Source: Deltaproteobacteria bacterium
Lineage (GTDB): Bacteria > Desulfobacterota > Binatia > UBA9968
NCBI GenBank assembly: GCA_016874755.1
Contig: VGTH01000043.1
Span: 1-47,523 of the forward strand
Direction: 5' to 3'
Length of the DNA stretch: 47,523 nt
Part shown: positions 32,402-39,692 of the stretch, piece by piece
How the letters are laid out: each line of letters opens with the position of its first letter
Numbering within the stretch: position 1 is the stretch's first letter
Made by a program: the position numbers and the translations under genes
The notes under the pieces: generated by a model
Databases searched by the model: none
What the model was told of the DNA's origin: nothing
Seen by the model: only the letters and a program-made list of their open reading frames with translations

Positions 32402-33220
32402 ATGGCCGAAGATCTACAAACCCTCTTAGTTACCAAGGAAAGCGGCATTACTACCATCACGTTCAACCGCCCGGAAAAACGCAACGCCATGAGCCCGCAG
32501 CTACACCGCGAGATGTACCAGGTGCTAACCGAGCTGCGCTACGACAAAGAGACCCGCGTCGTCATCATCACCGGCGCCGGCGGCAACTTCTGCGCCGGCC
32601 AAGACTTGAAGCAATACGGCCTGGAGATGGAGTCCCAGCCCGAGTGGGTGAAAGATGAAGTCCGCGACAAGGTGCGCAAATGGCGCACAGAGCTATTGCG
32701 AAATCTGCCCCAGCCGGTGATCGCCAAGATCATGGGCTGGTGCCTCGGCGGAGCGCTCACCGTCACGGTCGGCTGCGACGTTGCGATCGCCTCCGACGAC
32801 GCCAAGTTCTGTCTTCCCGAAGTCAACTTCGGCCATTTCCCCGCCGGCGAAACCACGCCGATTTTGTCCAACTACCTTCAGGCAAAGCACGGGCTCTACT
32901 ACGCGCTCTCCGGCAAGATGATGTCGGCTCAAGAAGCCGAACGTATCGGCTTGGTTTCCAAGGTGGTGCCGAGCGCCGAACTGGACAAAGAAGTCGACGA
33001 ATTCGCCAAAGTCCTTGCCGAAAAAAGCCCGCGGGCATTGAAAGCCGTCAAAGAGGCTTGGTATCTCAGCCGCAACGCCTCCCTCGATATCGGTTTTACG
33101 CTTTCTAATTTCATTTCCGAGCGCATCGTCCGAGAGCAAGGCGGCCGGCCGGGCTTGGAACAGTTCGTCCAGAAAAAGCTGCGCCCGGTTTCCGGCACGA
33201 TGAAATTGGAAGAAGAGTGA
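32402..33220 (+). CDS. crotonase, p-hydroxycinnamoyl-CoA hydratase/lyase-like
   Basis: A 272-residue enoyl-CoA hydratase-superfamily enzyme. It has the first oxyanion segment GAGGNFCAGQDLKQYG (about residues 58-73), the second MGWCLGGALTVTVGCDVA, and a catalytic Glu in LPEVNFGHFPAG (about residue 140). The 'GWC.GGA', 'EVN.G..P.G' and 'YY.L.G' segments resemble feruloyl/p-coumaroyl-CoA hydratase-lyases, which shorten hydroxycinnamoyl-CoA to the aldehyde, more than fatty-acid hydratases. The C-terminus lacks trimer features needed to be certain. No CoA ligase is adjacent. It fits with the other aromatic-acid functions nearby. Confidence 0.75.
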   Translation: MAEDLQTLLVTKESGITTITFNRPEKRNAMSPQLHREMYQVLTELRYDKETRVVIITGAGGNFCAGQDLKQYGLEMESQPEWVKDEVRDKVRKWRTELLRNLPQPVIAKIMGWCLGGALTVTVGCDVAIASDDAKFCLPEVNFGHFPAGETTPILSNYLQAKHGLYYALSGKMMSAQEAERIGLVSKVVPSAELDKEVDEFAKVLAEKSPRALKAVKEAWYLSRNASLDIGFTLSNFISERIVREQGGRPGLEQFVQKKLRPVSGTMKLEEE

Positions 33221-33319
33221 TTTTCATTGCTTTATTCGTTCGGCGAATTCGTCTAACGTAAGGGCGCAACGCTACGCTTTGGCTGCGCGCGGTAATTTTC
33301 CAAGGAGTGGACAGTTTCG

Positions 33320-33544
33320 ATGGCGCTAAAACTGGTGCGGAGCAGCAACAAAGCTCCTGAGCAACCTAAAAAAGAAAAATCCCGCGGAGAATATCTCGTC
33401 GCTTGCCTGCGCGACGAACAGCACGATCCCAAATATACCGATTGGGAGCGCAACTTTATCGCCAGCGTCGCCAAACAGGTCGATCAAGGACGCAAGCTGA
33501 GCGAGCGGCAAATCGAAATCATCGAGCGCATTTGGGATAAGTAG
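33320..33544 (+). CDS. small hypothetical protein (74 aa)
   Basis: A 74-residue, charged, soluble protein (MALKLVRSSNKAPEQPKKEK, then a helical C-terminus ending ERQIEIIERIWDK). The C-terminal part looks like small helical proteins that read 'W...F..SV..Q...G..LSE.Q..I..RI..K', a pattern also seen in phage and DnaG/primase-associated short domains; I cannot name a family. An ATG with only a weak AGGAG far upstream. It lies two bases from a possible TTG and 25 bases from the preferred start of the next gene, so the two are probably cotranscribed. Confidence 0.6.
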   Translation: MALKLVRSSNKAPEQPKKEKSRGEYLVACLRDEQHDPKYTDWERNFIASVAKQVDQGRKLSERQIEIIERIWDK

Positions 33545-33569
33545 ATTGCCCACCCTTGCGGAACTAACC

Positions 33570-34094
33570 ATGAGCCGATGGTCGCTCCTAGTCTTGCTGC
33601 TCGCGTGCGTGTGGTCGAGCGGCTGCAGCTATACGCTTAAAATGCATGCGCGCGACGGCGAGCAGTTGCACGGCCGCTACCGCCACGGGCGAGAAGGCCG
33701 CGGTTTGATACGAGTGGCGCGGCCTGACGGCGAAGTGTTGTTCGGAACCTTTTTCAAAGTCGACCGCACCACGTTTGTCGACGGCTACGAAAAAGCCTTC
33801 GGCCGGGGCTCCATCGAATGGGACGGTCCCGATCTATCGGCCGCGGGCAACGTCTTCTCAAGCTTGCTCGGCCACTCCTATGCAACCGGCGAGTCGGCAA
33901 GCGGCCAGCAATTCAACGCGCCCCCGGGGAAAGCTGCCACGGTGGTGAGCGGACCGCTATTCTTTTGGACGGCTTTTCTGGAGAGCGACCGGCGCACGAG
34001 TATGCGCTGCTACTTGATCGGCTCCGCCTACACCGGCAACGGCTTCGGCCGCTGCGTCAATCAGCAAGGGATGGAATACAGCGTCGAGTTCTAG
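33570..34094 (+). CDS. putative lipoprotein of unknown function
   Basis: A 174-residue secreted protein. From the ATG at 33570 the start is MSRWSLLVLLLACVWSSGC, a clear lipoprotein leader with Cys at about residue 19. An upstream TTG (33546) would lengthen the N-terminus without benefit. The mature protein is beta-rich and glycine-rich (GRYRHGREGRG, FGRGSIEWDG) and ends RCVNQQGMEYSVEF. I do not recognise it. The last four bases overlap the end of the convergent methyltransferase gene. Confidence 0.6.
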   Translation: MSRWSLLVLLLACVWSSGCSYTLKMHARDGEQLHGRYRHGREGRGLIRVARPDGEVLFGTFFKVDRTTFVDGYEKAFGRGSIEWDGPDLSAAGNVFSSLLGHSYATGESASGQQFNAPPGKAATVVSGPLFFWTAFLESDRRTSMRCYLIGSAYTGNGFGRCVNQQGMEYSVEF

Positions 34095-35410
34095 CTGGCT
34101 TTCTTGCCCACTGCACAGTGAAACGGCTCGGTCATAAAGAAGCTGCCCTCAGCCTGAGCTTGAGCTATGGCAGCGCGCCATTCGACTAACTCATCCGCGC
34201 TCAACACACCTGCGATGCGATCCTGCATGTATTGTAAACGCTCCCCGCCGTGATGACTCGCCCACTGCGGCATCTTAGCGATGTTGCACAGCCCGGCGGC
34301 GTGCATGCGTCTATACAGACTCATGTCGGCACACCCTTCGGCATTGACATTGCCGCCCACCAGACCCGGCGCTTCGACTTTGTACTTCAGTGCCGCCGAC
34401 AGCTGTAAATTGACCCAGCGCGGCATATCGATGGAGCGCACGACGTTCGCAACCCGGCCACCCGGCTTGGTAACTCGCGTCAATTCGGCGATCATGCGAT
34501 CGGCGTCGCCCTCTTCCATGACGGTGCAGGCCATCGCGACGTCATAACTATTGTCGGCGAACGGCAACTTCTCAGCGTTGCCCTCTTGAAACTCGATCCA
34601 CTGCGCCACGCCGTCGCGCTTGGCGAGAGCCGCTGCTTCGCGCATCAAGTAGCGATTGACGTCGGCGCCGACGATGCGATTCTGCCCCGCGGTTTTCTTG
34701 GCGAGCCGGCGCACGATCGCCCCCGGTCCACAGCCAATTTCAAGGATCGATTGCCCGGGCGCAAGCCCAATTTCCGCAATCAGCGTATCGATCACCCGCA
34801 TGTAGCCGGACTGCGCCCGAGCTTCGAGATGGGCGACCATGCCCAAGTGCGGGCCGCTAAGCGTTATAGTGCAAAACTCGTCGCCCAGGCGCGCAATCAA
34901 CGGATCCCATTGCGATGGCGACAGCGCCAGCGGCATGAGAACCAACGGCTGACCTTTGCCGTGAATGCTGTAAACGATCTCGGCAAACTCACCGGAACCT
35001 TTGGTCAGAGATGCCGGTTGCAATTTCGCGTGCAGGCCGATGATGAATTCGCTGATTGCCCGATCCACTTCTTCGCCGCGGTCCTTCGCTGCGTCCGCCC
35101 AGGACGGACTGAAGTAATCGCGCAGTGTGACGATCTTCGCTTGCGGCACATCCTTGGCGGCCCGCTGTGTCTCCTGAGCCGAGCGTCCCTTGTCGCCGCT
35201 AATACAGAGAACCGGCAAAGACTCAGACGAGAGCAGCCCGACGTTGATCCCCATCGGACAGAGCAGCGTCAGTGACGCGATAGACTCCGGCTGTTTCGCC
35301 ACCAACCCTTGCCAATCGCGCGGCATGCACGCCGCCCAATGAGCGCGCTCGATACCAAGATGAGTGAGCAACTGCGTGAGGCGTTCTTCAAGTGGTAAGC
35401 TTTGCGTCAT
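34091..35410 (-). CDS. fusion of alpha/beta-hydrolase-like region and class I methyltransferase
   Basis: A 439-residue cytoplasmic protein. Residues about 1-200 resemble pieces of an alpha/beta hydrolase (LGIERAHWAACMPRDW and YSIHGKGQPLVLMPLALSPSQWDPLIARL), but the elbow has no clear Ser-His-Asp triad, so this part may be a binding or dimer module. Residues 215-400 form a SAM-dependent methyltransferase: motif I ILEIGCGPG (222-230), acidic motif II in VGADVNRYL and motif IV-like YDVAMACTVMEEG. It probably methylates a small molecule. It is the last gene of the minus-strand cluster that starts with UbiD; the crotonase ends 39 bases upstream. Confidence 0.8.
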   Translation of the reverse strand: MTQSLPLEERLTQLLTHLGIERAHWAACMPRDWQGLVAKQPESIASLTLLCPMGINVGLLSSESLPVLCISGDKGRSAQETQRAAKDVPQAKIVTLRDYFSPSWADAAKDRGEEVDRAISEFIIGLHAKLQPASLTKGSGEFAEIVYSIHGKGQPLVLMPLALSPSQWDPLIARLGDEFCTITLSGPHLGMVAHLEARAQSGYMRVIDTLIAEIGLAPGQSILEIGCGPGAIVRRLAKKTAGQNRIVGADVNRYLMREAAALAKRDGVAQWIEFQEGNAEKLPFADNSYDVAMACTVMEEGDADRMIAELTRVTKPGGRVANVVRSIDMPRWVNLQLSAALKYKVEAPGLVGGNVNAEGCADMSLYRRMHAAGLCNIAKMPQWASHHGGERLQYMQDRIAGVLSADELVEWRAAIAQAQAEGSFFMTEPFHCAVGKKAS

Positions 35411-35449
35411 GATTCTTTGTTGGTTTCAAATGCCTATTGCCTATTATTC

Positions 35450-36175
35450 TCATCCACGCATGCCCGAATAACTATTCACCGTCGCATGCAAACTGCGCGC
35501 GTAGTCGGTGGCGGCCGGCACACTCATATCGAAGGCTTGACGCGCGTACTCTTTGGCCGCAAGGATCGCCGCCATCGGTCCTTTCTTGAAATGATCGACG
35601 AGAGTCGTGACCGATCCTTGCAGTTCACCTGCGGCAACTACGTTGCTGACCAACCCGAAGCTCAAAGCCTTATGGGCATCGATCTCCTGCGTCGAATAGA
35701 TCATAAACGTCGCGGCCTTGCGCGGCATGCGATCGACCAACGCCGAGAAGGCAATCGTTGGCATGATCTTGTGCGCCATCTCGGGAAACGAAAAACGCGC
35801 TTTGTCACTCGCTAAAGTAATGTCGCACAGCGCTGCCAACGCGCAGCCTAACCCTGAGGCGCGGCCTTGCACGACGCCGATGATCGGCACTTTGGAATTG
35901 CGAAAGGCGCCGTAGAGATTGAAAATAATATCGGCCCGTTCACGCACCTGATAGGCTTCGAGCACCGGCCCGGCCTGCCCCATCGCCGCCCGTCCTAAGC
36001 AGAAGTCAGCGCCAGCGCCGCGAAAGACGATCGCCCGCGACTCTTTCGCCGCGGTGTTGAGCATCTCGGTGCATTGCGCCCAAGTGTCGTCGGACTGTTT
36101 GTTGCCGTCTTCAGGACGATTGAGTGTGATGGTTGTGATGTCACCGTCTTTTTGTTTGAGAATCGGGTCTGCCAT
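35450..36175 (-). CDS. enoyl-CoA hydratase/isomerase family protein
   Basis: A 241-residue crotonase. It has FRGAGADFCLGRAAMG (first oxyanion loop, with FCLG in place of the common FCAG), VQGRASGLGCALAALCD (second loop), and FSFPEMAHKIMPT supplying a possible catalytic Glu. The 'DGNKQSDDTW' segment in strand 1 replaces the more usual 'PKRNA'. The function could be hydration, isomerisation or decarboxylation of an acyl-CoA. The gene ends in front of repeat-like TGCCTATTGCCTATTATT and begins after a gap carrying the palindrome at 36216. Confidence 0.8.
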   Translation of the reverse strand: MADPILKQKDGDITTITLNRPEDGNKQSDDTWAQCTEMLNTAAKESRAIVFRGAGADFCLGRAAMGQAGPVLEAYQVRERADIIFNLYGAFRNSKVPIIGVVQGRASGLGCALAALCDITLASDKARFSFPEMAHKIMPTIAFSALVDRMPRKAATFMIYSTQEIDAHKALSFGLVSNVVAAGELQGSVTTLVDHFKKGPMAAILAAKEYARQAFDMSVPAATDYARSLHATVNSYSGMRG

Positions 36176-36215
36176 AGGATTCTCCTCCGACTGAAGTGAA
36201 CCGCTCTAACAAACA

Positions 36216-36240
36216 GGGCGGGTCTCAGACCCGCCCCTAC
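36216..36240. repeat. palindrome GGGCGGGTCT-C-AGACCCGCCC + CTAC tail
   Basis: Ten-bp perfect arms (36216-36225 and 36227-36236), a one-base loop, and a CTAC tail. It belongs to the same group of CCCCTAC-ending hairpins seen near 11034, 13360, 14973 and 15049. A low-complexity 'GCGCGCTCCGCGCCTCTGCG' run follows within the 111-base gap. Confidence 0.85.
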
Positions 36241-36286
36241 AGTCTTTACTTGGCGCGCTCCGCGCCTCTGCGCGAGACATTCCGAA

Positions 36287-36949
36287 CTAATGCCCCGCGT
36301 TTTCCCACACCGACAGCCCCGCGCGGCAGCACAGCCCGTCCTGTTCCGGCCGAGCCATTCCGGCAACGCCGATGGCACCGACAATGGTCACGCCGTTGAT
36401 AATCGGCAGCGCGCCGACGGCAGGCAAAATCTTGCCGCGCGAAGCAATCGACAAGCTGCGCATCTGCGGGTCGCGTGCCTGCGCCGTTAGTGTCGCAGTG
36501 GCGACGTGCAGCGCGGCGGCCGTATAGGCTTTGTTAAATGCCAACTCGGCCGTCATCGGATCGGCCTTGTCCATCTTGCCGACGGCGATCGGCGCGCCCG
36601 CTTCATCGACGACAACCGCAGTCACCGCAGCGCCGACCATCTGCGCATATTCGTGCGCAGACTTGATCATCGCCCAGGCCGTCTCGAACGGCACTGGCCC
36701 GATGGCGGCCTTGTTCTGGCGGAAGAAAGCCGCGTTGACTTCAATGAAGTCGGTGTACTTCGCCGGGATATCGACGTCTTTGAAAATCGCATCCACCGGG
36801 CAGACAATCTCACACTGCTCGCAGTCGATGCAGACTTCGGGGTCTATATAGAATTGCGGCGCGCCGGGTTTGGTATGAATGCACGCCACCGGGCAAACTT
36901 CGACGCAAGCGCCGTCGTTGGTGCAGAGGTCGGTGATTACGTAGGGCAT
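36287..36949 (-). CDS. 7Fe/8Fe-type ferredoxin fused to HbpS/GlcG domain
   Basis: A 220-residue fusion, taking ATG 36947-36949 (MPYVITDLCTNDG). Residues 1-60 are a bacterial ferredoxin with Cys9, Cys15, Cys19-Pro and Cys23, then Cys40-x2-Cys43-x2-Cys46-x3-Cys50-Pro, the arrangement for two clusters. Residues about 80-220 are an HbpS/GlcG (haem-degrading, DUF336) domain: TAWAMIKSAHEYAQMVGAAVTAVVVDEAG, and GALPIINGVTIVGAIGVAG. HbpS-type proteins bind heme and have been reported to bind aquocobalamin, so the ferredoxin could deliver electrons to a corrinoid or heme. The upstream 'CATCCTGAGCGAAGCGAA' is a repeat, not coding. Confidence 0.88.
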   Translation of the reverse strand: MPYVITDLCTNDGACVEVCPVACIHTKPGAPQFYIDPEVCIDCEQCEIVCPVDAIFKDVDIPAKYTDFIEVNAAFFRQNKAAIGPVPFETAWAMIKSAHEYAQMVGAAVTAVVVDEAGAPIAVGKMDKADPMTAELAFNKAYTAAALHVATATLTAQARDPQMRSLSIASRGKILPAVGALPIINGVTIVGAIGVAGMARPEQDGLCCRAGLSVWENAGH

Positions 36950-36974
36950 AGGTTCGCTTCGCTCAGGATGCAAA

Positions 36975-37030
36975 ATTACAGATTCCAGATTTATTCACGC
37001 GATCAGCCGAGCCAATTTGGAATCTGTAAT
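36975..37030. repeat. hairpin repeat between RDH-like subunit and ferredoxin-HbpS genes
   Basis: ATTACAGATTCC (36975-36986) pairs with GGAATCTGTAAT (37019-37030), and a further CTGGAATTTGGAATC follows. It fills most of the 117-base gap between these two cotranscribed genes. Confidence 0.75.
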
Positions 37031-37066
37031 CTGGAATTTGGAATCGCACCGCGCGCCAGCGCCGCG

Positions 37067-37630
37067 CTAGTCGGCTTTCATCGGCATGTCTGTGTAGACC
37101 GCGTCGGCGACATAGATATTGGTTCCGAATTGTTGCGTCACTAATCTGCCGTTGCCATTCAGAGTTCCCATACCGGCTTTTCCAGCCATGGCGTCGAAAT
37201 CGTGATCGCGCACAATTTTCGCTCGAAAGCCTAATTCGCGAATCCACGAGCTCAACACGAACGTGATAAACAAGCCGTTCTGCACTGGCATTTGGCCGCC
37301 GATGCCTTTGGCGCTCCGCGCGTCATAGTCGTCGCGCACCGCGCACAGGATGGCGAAGGGGAATTTTTCGGCGTTGTCCGGTGCGCCGTCACCGAGCGCA
37401 AGTATGCCGGTCCTCTCCGAACCGAAATACAGAGCCATGCCTTTGACGTGGCTCGCCGTGATCGCCGGCGTGTGCAGCTCGGTCTTCGTCGGAAAGACGT
37501 TGCCCGGCGGCGCCTTGCGAATGAGTTCAATGACCGTGTTGGTCATGTCAGCGGGCTGCGTGTTGACGAAAAAATCCCAGTAGGGATCGTCGCCGTGAGA
37601 TTCTTTCGACCAGGGAAACTTGAAGGCCAC
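37067..37630 (-). CDS. reductive-dehalogenase-like corrinoid domain protein lacking Fe-S clusters
   Basis: A 187-residue protein starting with GTG 37628-37630, directly after the TAA of the RDH-like gene, so translation is coupled. Its C-terminal 100 residues match the N-terminal core of that protein: FPFAILCAVRDDYDARSAKG against FPYIVVATTAWDYNKLQAHR, SWIRELGFRAKIVRDHDFDA, then AGMGTLNGNGRLVTQQFGTN against GVGELGRNGLVISKEFGAR. It ends at MPMKAD, where the larger protein (LPLEAD) goes on into its Fe-S domain. The N-terminal 75 residues are less similar. It has a Tyr in the RDDYD segment like the larger subunit. It is a natural short subunit, not a stop-codon artefact; a heterodimer with the RDH-like protein is inferred. 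Confidence 0.75.
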   Translation of the reverse strand: MAFKFPWSKESHGDDPYWDFFVNTQPADMTNTVIELIRKAPPGNVFPTKTELHTPAITASHVKGMALYFGSERTGILALGDGAPDNAEKFPFAILCAVRDDYDARSAKGIGGQMPVQNGLFITFVLSSWIRELGFRAKIVRDHDFDAMAGKAGMGTLNGNGRLVTQQFGTNIYVADAVYTDMPMKAD

Positions 37631-38947
37631 TTACGGTTCCCGCTTAACGAAACGGTTGGTGTTTTCTTTGAGCGGCGCGTAGTAGCCGGTGCTGCCCGTA
37701 ACGGCGCCGGAACCTGCCTTGTCATGGGACGCGGTGCAGCCGGCCACCGTGCAAGCGTGCTCGCCCGGCTTGATGCCCGAGTCATAACCCAGCCAGGTAA
37801 CGCGAGCTGTGCGCGCCAATCCCCAGAATTTGTCATCGATCCATTTGAGAAATTTCACCACCAGCGGCCGCGCGCTGTAAGGAGAGTTGTGCAGCGACCA
37901 GGTAGCTAGATGGTGCCACCACACGTTCGGTTTGGTGTACGGGCAAACCGCGGCGCAGGTCAGGCAGCTGCCCCAGTAGTCGTGCACGTAAGGCCGCAGC
38001 TTATAACAGGTCAGCCAGTTGATCTTGTATTTTTCGACGCCGTTGTGGACGACCTTGTCGCCAACAGGGATGCTGTTGGTCGGACAGGTGTTGGCGCACT
38101 TGCGGCAGATCTTGCAGAAATCATCGACGCCGATGTCAATCGGTTCGTCGGCCTCGAGTGGCAGATCGGTGACAATCGGATCGGGCATGTGGACGCGTGC
38201 GCCGAACTCTTTACTGATGACCAGACCGTTGCGCCCCAGCTCACCGACACCCGACGCGATGCCCGCCGCCTGTGGCACCGCCACGCCGCGCAGTGCGTTG
38301 TAGCCCAACTCTTTGATGTAGCCTTCCAGGGCTTTGAGGATCATGTTCCCTTTGATCTGCGAGATGTGATACGCCGCGTCGCCGATCAGATGCCGATGTG
38401 CTTGCAGCTTGTTGTAATCCCAAGCCGTGGTGGCGACGACGATGTAAGGAAACCGGCGCGCCATGTCTTCGACAGAATCGCTCTGAAAATCATCTTTCGC
38501 CGTGCCGTCCTGGACGTAGCGACCCCCACCGGGTGCATAGAGATAGTTTGGATGGGTCTTGGCGATGCGGCAAATGTCGGCGCCCATGTACTTGGCGACC
38601 GCTTTGATATGGCGCGCCATCGCCTGCGGATCGTCGACGGAAACTTTCTGCGGATTGACTTTGCCCTTGGCTGCCTGGTTGACCACCGTGCTCAAGAAAT
38701 GGCGCCGGTCGGCAAAGTGGTTCGGCGCCGACACCCGCGTCAGCGGATCTTTCGAGACCGTGTTGTGGTACCAGTTGAATAGCGGCTTGCCCAACTCGCC
38801 GCGCTGATTTTTCGGATGCGGCGATTGGTTCATGTCGACGTTTTCGAACTTGTCGACGATGCGCACCGTGCGGCCGAGATAGGGAGTGGCGAATTCCTTG
38901 CTGGAATCGGCTTTTATTTCCGGTTCGATTTTTTCTGCTTTGGACAT
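37631..38947 (-). CDS. reductive dehalogenase-like (RdhA-family) corrinoid/Fe-S protein
   Basis: A 438-residue protein with the RdhA plan. The corrinoid-binding core (about 160-265) includes PYIVVATTAWDYNK, whose Tyr178 matches the position of the proton-donor Tyr of RdhA enzymes, IKELGYNAL and GVGELGRNGLVISKEFGAR. Two [4Fe-4S] motifs follow: Cys278-x2-Cys281-x2-Cys284-x3-Cys288-Pro, and Cys314 with Cys328-x2-Cys331-x3-Cys335-Pro. There is no Tat signal or RdhB anchor gene, so it should be cytoplasmic, as in the catabolic RdhA group and QueG. Extra C-terminal cysteines (Cys399, Cys404) are unusual. Dehalogenation is possible, but other corrinoid reductions are equally possible. Confidence 0.82.
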   Translation of the reverse strand: MSKAEKIEPEIKADSSKEFATPYLGRTVRIVDKFENVDMNQSPHPKNQRGELGKPLFNWYHNTVSKDPLTRVSAPNHFADRRHFLSTVVNQAAKGKVNPQKVSVDDPQAMARHIKAVAKYMGADICRIAKTHPNYLYAPGGGRYVQDGTAKDDFQSDSVEDMARRFPYIVVATTAWDYNKLQAHRHLIGDAAYHISQIKGNMILKALEGYIKELGYNALRGVAVPQAAGIASGVGELGRNGLVISKEFGARVHMPDPIVTDLPLEADEPIDIGVDDFCKICRKCANTCPTNSIPVGDKVVHNGVEKYKINWLTCYKLRPYVHDYWGSCLTCAAVCPYTKPNVWWHHLATWSLHNSPYSARPLVVKFLKWIDDKFWGLARTARVTWLGYDSGIKPGEHACTVAGCTASHDKAGSGAVTGSTGYYAPLKENTNRFVKREP

Positions 38948-38968
38948 GAGTCCTCCAGAGAAAATTGT

Positions 38969-39096
38969 GAATTATGAAAACGGAAGGATGAAGGAAAGCA
39001 GAAACGCGGAAAACGGAAAGCGGAAATATTCACTCGGAGTTGGGCGACCTCCGAAGTTTCCGCTTTCCGCGTTTCCGCTTTCATAATTCATAATTC
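38969..39096. repeat. long imperfect inverted repeat (AACGGAAAGCGGAAA type)
   Basis: The left arm GAATTATGAAAACGG and on (38969-39027) and the right arm TTTCCGCTTTCCGCGTTTCC and on, ending CATAATTC (39058-39096), pair imperfectly. The loop includes CGGAG/CTCCG. It occupies the whole gap between the HbpS/GlcG stop and the RDH-like start, and its edge carries the stop codon of the HbpS/GlcG gene. Confidence 0.8.
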
Positions 39097-39097
39097 A

Positions 39098-39496
39098 TCA
39101 TTGATAACTCGCCAGCGCCACTTCGGCGCATTTTTGATCCTGATCGTCGGTGCCGCCCGATACGGCGATGGCACCGACGACGTTGCCGCCCTCGACAACG
39201 GGTACGGCACCGCCGCCGGGCATGACCTTGCCGCTGCTTGAAACGACCAGACTTTGAAACCATGCTTGATTGGCAACGTTGGAGAGATCTTTGGTCGGCT
39301 GCTGAAAACTCGCCGCGGTGTAGGCTTTGTTGAGCGCGATTTCCACCGTAATCGGCCGCGCCTTGTCCATGCGCCCCAGCGCGATCATGCGTCCGCTTTG
39401 ATCGACCACCACCGCTGTGACGGCGATCTCCAACTGCGCCGCCTGCGCGTGCGCGCTGCGCACCATTTGAATCGCTTTTTCTCCAGGGATAGCCAT
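39098..39496 (-). CDS. HbpS/GlcG family heme/cobalamin-binding-like protein
   Basis: A 132-residue single HbpS/GlcG (DUF336) domain: AIQMVRSAHAQAAQLEIAVT, VVVDQSGRMIALGRMDKARP, then ALNKAYTAASFQQPTKDL and the glycine-rich GGGAVPVVEGGNVVGAIAVSGG. It is about 35-40 residues longer at each point of alignment to the fused copy at 36287. No signal peptide. Relatives form octamers and bind heme and corrinoids. It lies upstream of the RDH-like gene and may help to load, store or reduce its cofactor. The stop falls at the edge of the inverted repeat downstream. Confidence 0.85.
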   Translation of the reverse strand: MAIPGEKAIQMVRSAHAQAAQLEIAVTAVVVDQSGRMIALGRMDKARPITVEIALNKAYTAASFQQPTKDLSNVANQAWFQSLVVSSSGKVMPGGGAVPVVEGGNVVGAIAVSGGTDDQDQKCAEVALASYQ

Positions 39497-39692
39497 GTCG
39501 AAGTCGCTGCCTCGTCAGGCCCTATGATGACCCCTACTAAGCCAGAAACGCTTAGAAACGGCAAGGGAAACGCAGGATGCAAAAGGATCAAAACGGAAAC
39601 CTGAGGCTCCAAACGCTGGCCCAATAGCGGCCAGGTCAACCCCAGAGCGAAAACGCGAACCCCGGAACTCGAAACCCGAAACCGCGCGCCGT

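Noticed and set aside
37910-38782. Plus-strand open frame (290 codons)
   Set aside because: Antisense to the RDH-like gene, with no start signal or domain.
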